Translations under genes and position numbers: made by a program
Shown: one piece after another, positions 39,166 to 46,595 of the stretch
How the letters are laid out: the number at the start of each line of letters is the position of its first letter
How positions within the stretch are numbered: position 1 is the stretch's first letter
The notes under the pieces: generated by a model
Seen by the model: the letters and a program-made list of their open reading frames with translations, nothing else
Databases searched by the model: none
Told to the model about the DNA's origin: nothing
DNA from: Clostridiales bacterium UBA6114
GTDB taxonomy: Bacteria > Bacillota > Clostridia > Oscillospirales > Butyricicoccaceae
DNA length: 64,000 nt
Direction: 5' to 3'
NCBI GenBank assembly: GCA_002423435.1
Contig: DIWE01000024.1
Coordinates: 68,670 to 132,669, forward strand

Positions 39166-40527
39166 TTAGCCGAGAAAAACATTTTGTAATAACAGCTCTT
39201 GCTGTAGTTTTTTTACAGGAATTTCAGATAATCGGCAATCTTCTCTTGCCGAGATCGCAGCAGCAACGCCGGCGGCCTGTCCAAGCCCCATGCATGCGGG
39301 CATAATCCTTGTCCCTCCCATTGCGGCGGGCTCAACAGAGATACACCGTCCGGCAACAAGGAGTCCCTCCGTTTTTTTCGGCAGCATGCAGTGATAAGGC
39401 AGGTAATATGGCTGTCCGGGAATAATGTCAAGAAACTTGGAATTTGTCCCGTCAGACGTATGATTTCCCACAAGCGCGTTGAAAACACATACTGTATCTT
39501 CATATTTCTTGTGCTCGAGCAGATCATCAAGCGTTATGGTGTAGCGCCCGTCGAGTTGCCTGGATTCCCTGACGCCCAACGTGGAGCCGGTGTTGATCAG
39601 ATACGCCTGTTCAAAGCCGGGCATATAGTCCTTAAACACTTTCAGGCATTGGCCGATTCTGATACGGCTCATATCCTCGGCTTTTGAAATTGACCTTGCA
39701 TTTGTTCCGTCCACCGCAGTGTCGCCGGAAATATTGAGGATCATTTCACCGTCTCTGACGGTTTCGTAGAAAAGTATGAACCAGTTCCTTAAATATTCAA
39801 GCTCCTGCGGCAATTGTTTGCCCTCCAGGACTTTGTCGATGCGGTATGCAAGGAAAGGGGTGACCGGCCAGTTGCGGGTAAAGGTAGTGCGGTATCCGGG
39901 GTTTACGCTGTAATGCTTTTTTAAGGCTTCTACATTCACGCCGCCGACTTTTGCAAGCAGAGTTACCGGATGTGTCTTTTCCGGGTCCGCATTGCGGCAT
40001 CCTGCGTTCGCCATAAAGCAGATATCCGCGTCACCGGTAGCATCGACAACGGTTTTTGCCAGTATCGCCTGCCTGCCGCTTTTATTTTCCACGATCACGC
40101 CTTTTACCCGCGTGCCCTCCATAATGACGTCGGCGGCCCAGGTGTAATACAGGACCTCAAGCTTTTTCTCCTTTTTAATCAAGTCCACAATCACTTCCTT
40201 GGCTGATTCGGCATCGAAGAAGGTAAACGCTTCCTTTGTAAGCTCATGCCGGACCATTCCGCCGCGTTTTTGCAGTTCTGAAAAGAATTCCTGGGGAATG
40301 CCCCTCAAAACCATCTTCTCCATATCGTTCATACCAACCGTGGCAGACATAAGACCCGCTGTCAATAGCCCTCCAAGACAATCAAGCCTGTCGATCACCA
40401 ATGTCCTCGCGCCGGCGCGTGCCGCGCCAAGCGCGGCAAACAGGCCCGCCGTTCCTCCGCCGGCGACCAGCACATCGTATTCGCCGTATATCGGCAATGC
40501 TTTTGACGGTTCCAAATAAGATCCCAT
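39166..40527 (-). CDS. FAD-dependent oxidoreductase
   Basis: I start at the ATG at 40527 (MGSYLEPSKALPIYGEYDVLVAGGG), 8 nt after GAGGT, giving 453 residues. The N-terminal Rossmann motif is DVLVAGGGTAGLFAALGAARAGARTLVIDR. The second FAD region is GRCISVEPAAMGGTRIMPACMGLGQAAGVAAAIS near the C-terminus. It is of the FAD_oxidored/fumarate-reductase-like class; many members act on sugar-derived or 2-hydroxy acids. Operon with DHDPS-type aldolase and TRAP transporter suggests oxidation of the imported acid. No signal for secretion. Confidence 0.88.
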   Translation of the reverse strand: MGSYLEPSKALPIYGEYDVLVAGGGTAGLFAALGAARAGARTLVIDRLDCLGGLLTAGLMSATVGMNDMEKMVLRGIPQEFFSELQKRGGMVRHELTKEAFTFFDAESAKEVIVDLIKKEKKLEVLYYTWAADVIMEGTRVKGVIVENKSGRQAILAKTVVDATGDADICFMANAGCRNADPEKTHPVTLLAKVGGVNVEALKKHYSVNPGYRTTFTRNWPVTPFLAYRIDKVLEGKQLPQELEYLRNWFILFYETVRDGEMILNISGDTAVDGTNARSISKAEDMSRIRIGQCLKVFKDYMPGFEQAYLINTGSTLGVRESRQLDGRYTITLDDLLEHKKYEDTVCVFNALVGNHTSDGTNSKFLDIIPGQPYYLPYHCMLPKKTEGLLVAGRCISVEPAAMGGTRIMPACMGLGQAAGVAAAISAREDCRLSEIPVKKLQQELLLQNVFLG

Positions 40528-40562
40528 AATCCATACCTCACAGTTATTATTGCCCGTCCGGA

Positions 40563-41468
40563 TCAATTCATAGAAGCCAGCAGCTTTTCAACCTTCTTTT
40601 TATTTTCGGTGTCAAGCTCACCCAAAGGCTTCCTCGGGACGCCAACGTCAAGGCCTTGTGCCTGCAGAGTGTACTTGCAGATCTCCTGCCAGTGGGGAAC
40701 GCCGTCCTCCTTGTCGTGGAAGAAGTAATCGATATAGGGCTGAATATTGGCTTGCGCTTTGATCGCCTTATCGACATTCTTTTCAAAACAGGCATCCAGC
40801 AGTGCGCGGCACTGGCGGGGCAAAACCGCCGGGAAGCCGGATAGCCAGCCATCGGCGCCGCCCAGCAGGCCTTCCATGGCGCAATAATCATGGCCATAAA
40901 ACACATTGAGCTTGTCGCCTAAATGGAATTTCAGCTCGTGGACGCGGTTGGGATCGCCGTGCGCGGCCTTTATTGAATCGATCGTCCCGTCTTCGACAAG
41001 CTCAATAATCTCGGGAACGGTCATTTCATAGCCTGCAAACCAAGGATTGTTGTAAATCATGATCTGGATATCAAGCGCCGCACGCAGATCGCGGAAATGC
41101 TGCATGACGGCCTTCTTGTGAGGAGATAGATAAAATGGAAGAATCACCATAACGCCATCTGCGCCATGCTCCTGCGCGAACTGGCTCATCCTGATGGTAT
41201 TTAACGTATCATATCGGCCGGTGCCGCAAATCAGAGGGACCTCACCGTCCAAATAGCTCGCTACATGAGCAATGATTTCTCTCTGCTCTTCCATATTCAT
41301 GGCAATATTTTCGCCCGTACTTCCACAGATGGAAATGGATTGCGCACCGTTATCCAAAAGCCAACGCAGGTAAATTTCCATTCCCTTTTTGTTGTAAGTC
41401 TGGTCGGCATTCCAAATCGTCATGGAAGCGGGGCAAATTCCAAAGGGTTTTTTGACGTTTTCTTTCAT
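40563..41468 (-). CDS. Dihydrodipicolinate synthase family aldolase/lyase
   Basis: A 301-residue DHDPS-family protein with GSTGENIAMNMEEQREIIAHV (GTTGE-type loop, ~49-70), Tyr in IYNNPWFAGYEM (~136) and the Schiff-base Lys in SIKAAHGDPNRVHELKFHLGDKLNVFYGHD (~166). The family includes KDG aldolase, N-acetylneuraminate lyase and related enzymes splitting or forming 2-keto acids. It is the first gene of the TRAP operon, so the likely substrate is a 2-keto-3-deoxy acid. Lysine biosynthesis is unlikely in this context. Confidence 0.92.
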   Translation of the reverse strand: MKENVKKPFGICPASMTIWNADQTYNKKGMEIYLRWLLDNGAQSISICGSTGENIAMNMEEQREIIAHVASYLDGEVPLICGTGRYDTLNTIRMSQFAQEHGADGVMVILPFYLSPHKKAVMQHFRDLRAALDIQIMIYNNPWFAGYEMTVPEIIELVEDGTIDSIKAAHGDPNRVHELKFHLGDKLNVFYGHDYCAMEGLLGGADGWLSGFPAVLPRQCRALLDACFEKNVDKAIKAQANIQPYIDYFFHDKEDGVPHWQEICKYTLQAQGLDVGVPRKPLGELDTENKKKVEKLLASMN

Positions 41469-41490
41469 TCGTGTGACCTCCTGATTACTT

Positions 41491-41519
41491 AAAATTTAAA
41501 ATTTTTAATTTTAAATTTT
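41491..41519 (-). promoter_or_regulatory. Perfect AT-rich inverted repeat in the TRAP-operon promoter
   Basis: AAAATTTAAAAT and ATTTTAAATTTT are separated by 5 nt, immediately upstream of the aldolase gene. A related AT-rich stretch (AAATTTAAAATTTTTTAT) recurs at 42286-42303 before the GntR gene. It is a candidate operator for that GntR protein or for another repressor. Confidence 0.5.
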
Positions 41520-41568
41520 TTATGTATTAAAAAAATATAAGCACACATGCGCGCTTATATCTTTATTG

Positions 41569-42207
41569 TCAATTCATTCGTTCGAGCAAATTTGTCAGGG
41601 CAAATTTCATATGATTTTTCATAATTTCTATCGCTGAATCGTATTGCCCTTTTTCAAACGCTTCAACCAATTCAAAATGCTCATTGTTTGCAAAGGCCTG
41701 CTGCTCTGTTGAATGGACGCCGAGTAAATAGTTCGCAACCATAAATTGGCCTTGCACTTTCTCATAAATATTTTGCAGACAAAGATTTTGTGATAAAATG
41801 ATCAGCGTTTTGTGATATTCCAGATCATAGCGTCGCGACTGGATCACATCGCCTTCCAGAGTAGCTTCCTTACATTTCTGGCTTAATCTTTTCAAAGAAG
41901 AAAAATCGGTTTTAAAGGATCGCAATTCATTAATCGCTTCAATTTCCAAAAGCTGCCGGATTTTACAGATATTTTCGACCTCTTGTGAAGTGAAGGATGG
42001 AACAAAAAACTTTCCCGTACTGACGCATATCACCATTCCTTGCGTCTGCATGCATTTCAACGCCTGGACCACAGGGGTTCGGCTAACCTCATAGTGTCGG
42101 GCAATTTCATCAATATCAATCTGAGTTCCCGGTGTCCAAAGGCCCTCAATAATCGAATTGCGCATTTTTTCAAAAATGATTACGTCTAAGTTTTTTTTGA
42201 GTGACAC
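41569..42207 (-). CDS. GntR/FCD-family transcriptional regulator
   Basis: A 212-residue regulator. Residues ~1-70 are the GntR winged helix (LDVIIFEKMRNSIIEGLWTPGTQIDIDEIARHYEVSRTPVVQALKCMQTQGMVICVSTGKFFVP). The rest is the FCD effector domain with the metal/carboxylate-binding His/Asp residues (ICKIRQLLEIEAINELRSF, RRYDLEYHKTLIILSQN, FANNEHFELVEAFEKGQYDSAIEIMKNHMKFA). It likely senses an organic acid and controls the downstream TRAP operon and itself. A palindromic ATACAA-ttTGTAT-like site lies at 42261-42275 in its own promoter. Confidence 0.9.
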   Translation of the reverse strand: MSLKKNLDVIIFEKMRNSIIEGLWTPGTQIDIDEIARHYEVSRTPVVQALKCMQTQGMVICVSTGKFFVPSFTSQEVENICKIRQLLEIEAINELRSFKTDFSSLKRLSQKCKEATLEGDVIQSRRYDLEYHKTLIILSQNLCLQNIYEKVQGQFMVANYLLGVHSTEQQAFANNEHFELVEAFEKGQYDSAIEIMKNHMKFALTNLLERMN

Positions 42208-42260
42208 TCGTACAACTCCTTATTTTCTGAATGATCTTATATTATCCCATAAGCTAATGA

Positions 42261-42275
42261 AATACAATTTGTATT
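42261..42275 (-). promoter_or_regulatory. Candidate GntR operator in its own promoter
   Basis: AATACAATTTGTATT is a near-perfect dyad of half-site ATACAA/TTGTAT, the kind of site FadR-type GntR proteins bind. It lies ~55 bp before the gntR start codon. Confidence 0.45.
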
Positions 42276-42309
42276 TTAAATAAAAAATTTAAAATTTTTT
42301 ATCTATTAT

Positions 42310-42340
42310 GCCTGTTTCTAATCTGTAATTAAAAACAGGC
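42310..42340 (-). terminator. Hairpin after the MATE gene
   Basis: The stem GCCTGTTT/AAACAGGC with a 15-nt loop lies between the MATE stop and the gntR promoter. The minus-strand tail is A/T-rich rather than a clean T-run, so the terminator is moderate. The rest of 42208-42412 is AT-rich promoter sequence. Confidence 0.5.
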
Positions 42341-42412
42341 GATTCATTTATTGTCTCATTTTGCATATGAAGTTCGTTAAACTCTGCCGACGGCAAGGTT
42401 TTCCAAAACGCT

Positions 42413-43795
42413 CTACACCGCCGCCTTCCATCCGCCCTTTCTGAAATGCGCCGTCAAACCAATCCATCGTATGAGATATCCGGCTAAGAATCCAAGCCAT
42501 ACTCCGATCAGATTCAAACCGAAACAGTAACAAAGAATCCATGAAATTATCGGCCGAAGAACCGTTGTGCTCCACATGGTCCATAAAGCCACCGCTTTCG
42601 TATCGCCCGCGCCCCGCAGTACTCCGGCATAAGAGGCGGAACCGGCGGTGCTTATGGAAGCCGCGCTTATGATCATCAGCACGATGCCCCCATATCTGAC
42701 CACATCACTCTCGCTGCTGAAAGCTGCCATGATCTGAGAGCGAAACAGCACCATTGGAATACTTATGATTACAGCGGTCAGATAGGATAGATAAACTATG
42801 TATTTGGAATATCTTTCGGCCAGATCCTGTCTTTTTGCGCCCAGGCCCTGGCCCATCAATGCTGTGGCCGCAATCGCAAAGCCGTCGAATATGCAGCCTT
42901 CAAAATTGGCGATATTCATACAGATCTGATAGGTTCCAAATGCCATTGTGCCCAGTTTGGCCACAATCAGCACATAAAAAAACATGCCCAGCCGCTGAAA
43001 AAACTGCTCGCCGAACGCGCTGATCGCGATCACCTTGAATTTCTCCATCAGTTTATGATCCAAACGCCAGAATTCTTTGGACAAATGTAAGCTTAAGGAG
43101 CCGGACCTGTTGAAAGCCACCGTATACACGGAGATCAGAAAAGACATAAGGCAGCCCAGCGCGGTGGCAATCGCGGCGCCGACCACGCCGAGGCGCGGAA
43201 ACCCCAGCTTTCCATAGATCAGCAAATAATTAAACGCCACATTAAAAAGGTTGGCGGCAACATTGCTGAACATGGCTATTTTTGTATTGCCCGCCCCCCG
43301 CTGGCATGCGTTGATGGTTAATCCCAGGGCCTGCACAAATTGACCTAGAACGATGATTCGGAAGTATGCCGTTGAAAGGCCGACGGTATCGGCCTCGGCG
43401 CCGCATACCAGCATGAAGCTTCGGGCAAAAAGAAAGCCCAAAAAATACAAAAATGCGCTGATAATCGCGCAAATCAATAAGAATTGATGCATGGCGCGGT
43501 TGGCGCCCTCTTCATCCCCCGCGCCGATGAAACGGCTGATCAAGGCTGTGGCGCCCACATTAACAGCGAGGATCGGCATCAATAAAATACGTTTGGGCTG
43601 CGAGGTCAGCCCGACTGCGGCGACCGCTTCAATGCCCAGAGCGGAAACCATCGCCGTATCCGTAAGATCGATCATTCCAATGAAAAGCGCTTCAAAGGCA
43701 GCCGGCCACGCCAGATTTGCAACGACTTTTATCATTTGGTTCCTTGTCGGCGATCCAAAGGTATCATATTTTCCCAATATTTCAGTTTGTTTCAT
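42413..43795 (-). CDS. MATE-family efflux transporter
   Basis: A 460-residue protein with 12 predicted membrane spans in two halves. It has the MATE pattern near the start of each half: PAAFEALFIGMIDLTDTAMVSALGIEAVAAVGLTSQP (~31-67) and AISAFGEQFFQRLGMFFYVLIVAKLGTMAFGTYQI. It exports cationic or organic compounds by ion antiport. It overlaps the upstream PucR-family gene by 14 nt, so the two are coexpressed; the regulator probably controls it or a shared efflux need. Confidence 0.92.
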   Translation of the reverse strand: MKQTEILGKYDTFGSPTRNQMIKVVANLAWPAAFEALFIGMIDLTDTAMVSALGIEAVAAVGLTSQPKRILLMPILAVNVGATALISRFIGAGDEEGANRAMHQFLLICAIISAFLYFLGFLFARSFMLVCGAEADTVGLSTAYFRIIVLGQFVQALGLTINACQRGAGNTKIAMFSNVAANLFNVAFNYLLIYGKLGFPRLGVVGAAIATALGCLMSFLISVYTVAFNRSGSLSLHLSKEFWRLDHKLMEKFKVIAISAFGEQFFQRLGMFFYVLIVAKLGTMAFGTYQICMNIANFEGCIFDGFAIAATALMGQGLGAKRQDLAERYSKYIVYLSYLTAVIISIPMVLFRSQIMAAFSSESDVVRYGGIVLMIISAASISTAGSASYAGVLRGAGDTKAVALWTMWSTTVLRPIISWILCYCFGLNLIGVWLGFLAGYLIRWIGLTAHFRKGGWKAAV

Positions 43796-44963
43796 TTTTC
43801 TTGTTGTAAATAGGATACAGCTTCATTGCGACGGAAAGCTGCTCGTAAAAACCTCCGTTTTGCTGATCAATATTCCAGATTTCTTTGATTTTATTGAGGC
43901 GATAGCGTATCGTATTTTCGTGCAGAATCAGCTTTTCCGCCGTAACCTTAATATTGCCGTTCTGGCGGATATATTCTTCGGCCGTGGGCAAAAGGCTGCT
44001 GTTATACTTTGCATCATATTCCAAAACGGGCAAAATGGTTTTCTGATAGAATTTGTAGTACCAGATATCTTTGAGGTGCGGGAAAATCACCTGATAGATC
44101 CCCAAATCCTCGAAGGCGGAGTAATCCCTCCCGGAAATTTCGCCAAACTGCATGGCATACATGCTCTCGCAAATACAAAGGTCGAGCTCGCTCAGCTGAT
44201 CATGAAAGCTGCTGACGGCTATATGGAATTCGTCTTTTTTGATGCCGCAGCGGCACAGGATCTGGCTTATCAGGGCTTCCCTCTTTGCTTTGAATTCCGA
44301 TGCGGTAATGATAAAAAGGATCCCGTCCTTATAGTGAAAAACCGAGCTGTACTTATCCAGAAACCGCTTGGCGTAGCCGATCTGATATTGTAAATGGGTA
44401 TCGGACAGGTAGGTTTTGGGGCGGCAAAAGATACTGAAGCAATTTTCTTCAAAGAGCGAATTGAGCTCCATAGCCATCGACCGGACCATCGAAGCGCAAA
44501 CGTTTCGCTCGGCCAGGGTCTGCAGCTTGATCTCCTGCGCCTCCAGGCTCTCCGATTCCTTGATGCGGTTTGCGATCTGCGTCACGATATTTTCAATCGG
44601 GCCGGAGGATTTATCGAATATCAGAATGGGGAAATTCATCTTATCTGCGTAATCGATCACATCCTTGCCCAGGCCGTCGTAATAGATATTCTTGATTGCC
44701 AGACCGCTCGCCTGGTCCTCGATTAAATATTCCACCGCCTTTAAGATTTCTCCCGGATCGTCCTTCGCAAAAAGCATGCTGGTCACGATAAAGGATTCCT
44801 TGTCAAATTTACATCTTTTGTGACCGCTTCTTTTCGCCAGATCAAATTCATAATCCAGCACATTCACCTTTTTTACCGGATTGTTAAGACCCCGGTTTCC
44901 CGCGATCAGATTGAATTTGCTGAATGTGCTCAGCTGCAGAATATCGAACACAGCGACTCCCAT
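43782..44963 (-). CDS. PucR-family transcriptional regulator
   Basis: A 393-residue protein starting with the PucR N-terminal domain (VFDILQLSTFSKFNLIAGNRGLNNPVKKVNVLDYEFDLAKRSGHKRCKFDKESFIVTSM), a middle sensory part, and the C-terminal PucR helix-turn-helix (RQNGNIKVTAEKLILHENTIRYRLNKIKEIWNID, ~345-378). Family members control purine catabolism and similar nitrogen pathways. AAGGAGG precedes the ATG by 6 nt. A 10-bp hairpin lies upstream at 45003-45026. Confidence 0.9.
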   Translation of the reverse strand: MGVAVFDILQLSTFSKFNLIAGNRGLNNPVKKVNVLDYEFDLAKRSGHKRCKFDKESFIVTSMLFAKDDPGEILKAVEYLIEDQASGLAIKNIYYDGLGKDVIDYADKMNFPILIFDKSSGPIENIVTQIANRIKESESLEAQEIKLQTLAERNVCASMVRSMAMELNSLFEENCFSIFCRPKTYLSDTHLQYQIGYAKRFLDKYSSVFHYKDGILFIITASEFKAKREALISQILCRCGIKKDEFHIAVSSFHDQLSELDLCICESMYAMQFGEISGRDYSAFEDLGIYQVIFPHLKDIWYYKFYQKTILPVLEYDAKYNSSLLPTAEEYIRQNGNIKVTAEKLILHENTIRYRLNKIKEIWNIDQQNGGFYEQLSVAMKLYPIYNKKNETN

Positions 44964-45002
44964 ATGAACCTCCTTTTTCGGCGAGCGGCACGCCTTTTAA
45001 TT

Positions 45003-45026
45003 GTTCGTGTGATTTTTCACACGAAC
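45003..45026. promoter_or_regulatory. Perfect inverted repeat upstream of the PucR gene
   Basis: GTTCGTGTGA-TTTT-TCACACGAAC, 40 bp before the PucR start codon. It could be an operator for autoregulation or a minus-strand leader hairpin. Confidence 0.55.
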
Positions 45027-45047
45027 CTCCCCATTCGTTTACTGAAA

Positions 45048-45079
45048 AGCCAGAGGATCATCCGGTAAACCCTCTGGCT
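45048..45079 (-). terminator. Terminator-like hairpin after the first uxaA pair
   Basis: The 9-bp stem AGCCAGAGG/CCTCTGGCT has a 14-nt loop. On the minus strand it is followed by TTT and lies 5 nt after the UxaA large-subunit stop, so it probably ends operon C. Confidence 0.6.
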
Positions 45080-45083
45080 GTTT

Positions 45084-46250
45084 TCAAATTTTTGTTGCCG
45101 GCGGCGTCGCGTAGCTGAAATCCCCGAATATTTCCGCCTTGGTCAGCTTTCCGTTGGCAACGTCTATGATCGTCCGGTACAAATCCTCTCCCGCCTGTTC
45201 GATCGAACGCTTCCCTTCCAATATGTCACCCGAGCAGAAGTCAATCATTTCCTCGCCCAGTATTCGGTCGGTATCGGGATTTCCGGTAACCTTCAAAAGC
45301 GGCATGACCGCATTGCCCATCGGTGTCCCCTTGCCGGTCGTGAAGATCATCAGGTTCGCGCCGCACATGGCGAAGGCAGTCGTCAAATACACGTCGTTGC
45401 CGCCGTGGCGCTCGTCGATAAACCATGCGCCCGGATAAAGCACCCTGCTCCCGACTTCAACAAAGCCTTGCAGCGGCGCCGTCCCCTGCATCTCGGAATT
45501 GCCGATCGCCTTTTCCGCCATGGTCGTGATCCCGCCCGCTTTGTTGCCGGGCGTCGGGTTAACATCCGACACGCGTTCCCCCGTGATCCGATACAAATCC
45601 TCGCAGTATTCCTCGACCATGTCCAGAACCCTGCAACCGAGCTCGTAACTTACCGCCAGATCAACAGTGTAGCTCTCGTCGCCCGGCATCCCGCGCACCC
45701 CGCCGCCGATGACCGAGCCGCCGTTTTCAATGATCAGGTCCGAGGCCACGCCCGCCGCCGTATTGGCGGAAATCGAGCTGGTCCAGTCGGACCCGCCGCT
45801 GTTCAGCGACACGACCAGTTTGGAAAGAGGAAATTCCTCCCTTGGCTGCGCGCCGGCCTCTTTCTTCAGACGCTCTACAATGGCAGCACCTTTTTCGATG
45901 GTATTTTTCATGCCGCCCTCGTCCTGAATACATAAATGATATACTTTTTTCGAGGCTTTTTCAATTTCTTTTTGTATTAGCGCCGCGTCGGTCCACTGGC
46001 AGCCCAGACTTACAAGCAGCACTCCGTACACGTTCGGGCTGCTGCCCGCGCAAATGAGGCCCAGGTTGGTTTTCAGAGCCTGGTCTTCAAATTCGCCGCA
46101 GCCGGTGTCGATGGTGATCGCCGCCACGTTGCAGCGGTCTGCAATTTTATGCACCGTGCTGTTTGCGCACTGAACCAGTGAGATCACCAGGACATAGTTT
46201 CGTATGCCAACGCTTCCGTCGCCTCTGCCGTAACCCATAAACGTCTGCAT
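45084..46250 (-). CDS. UxaA-family hydratase/dehydratase large subunit, divergent copy
   Basis: A 388-residue protein of the altronate dehydratase C-terminal (UxaA large) family, which removes water from sugar acids such as altronate or galactarate and includes the sulfo-lyase SuyB. Motifs: NPTPGNKAGGITTMAEKAIGNSEMQGTAPLQGFVEVGSR and IFTTGKGTPMGNAVMPLLKVTGNPDT, near residues 225-340. It diverges from the second copy at 54054, for example in the segment just before IFTTGKG, so a different substrate is likely. The next upstream gene is its small subunit, coupled with no gap. Confidence 0.88.
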   Translation of the reverse strand: MQTFMGYGRGDGSVGIRNYVLVISLVQCANSTVHKIADRCNVAAITIDTGCGEFEDQALKTNLGLICAGSSPNVYGVLLVSLGCQWTDAALIQKEIEKASKKVYHLCIQDEGGMKNTIEKGAAIVERLKKEAGAQPREEFPLSKLVVSLNSGGSDWTSSISANTAAGVASDLIIENGGSVIGGGVRGMPGDESYTVDLAVSYELGCRVLDMVEEYCEDLYRITGERVSDVNPTPGNKAGGITTMAEKAIGNSEMQGTAPLQGFVEVGSRVLYPGAWFIDERHGGNDVYLTTAFAMCGANLMIFTTGKGTPMGNAVMPLLKVTGNPDTDRILGEEMIDFCSGDILEGKRSIEQAGEDLYRTIIDVANGKLTKAEIFGDFSYATPPATKI

Positions 46251-46556
46251 TCATAGACTTCCTTTCGCTCGATAACTTTTTGCATATTCGGTGCGGAGCT
46301 GCTCCGTGATATCGTCGACATTGTGGCAATGAACCCACTGGCCGGCCTCGATATCGGCGCTTGCCCGCCCGATTATCTTTCCGTATTTGAATACCATTTC
46401 GCCTTTTTGAATGGGCCGGACCGCGATCTTATGTCCCTTTTGTATTGCTTCCCGGGCCGGGATCTTTTGTTCTTTTATGGTGACCTCGTCGTTTTTTTTG
46501 ACATCCTGTACAACGACTGCCACGTTGTCGGTTTCACTCATCAGCAGTGCTATCAT
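46251..46556 (-). CDS. UxaA-family small subunit (SAF domain)
   Basis: I use the ATG at 46556; an ATG at 46568 abuts the AAAGGA site. The ~101-residue protein is a SAF domain (VQDVKKNDEVTIKEQKIPAREAIQKGHKIAVRPIQKGEMVFKYGKIIGRASADIEAGQWVHCHNVDD), the N-terminal half of UxaA proteins when split. Its stop touches the start of the large-subunit gene, so both are made together in a 1:1 complex. Confidence 0.86.
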   Translation of the reverse strand: MIALLMSETDNVAVVVQDVKKNDEVTIKEQKIPAREAIQKGHKIAVRPIQKGEMVFKYGKIIGRASADIEAGQWVHCHNVDDITEQLRTEYAKSYRAKGSL

Positions 46557-46595
46557 AGTTATGACCATTCCTTTCCGCTTCGTTCAGCAGACACT

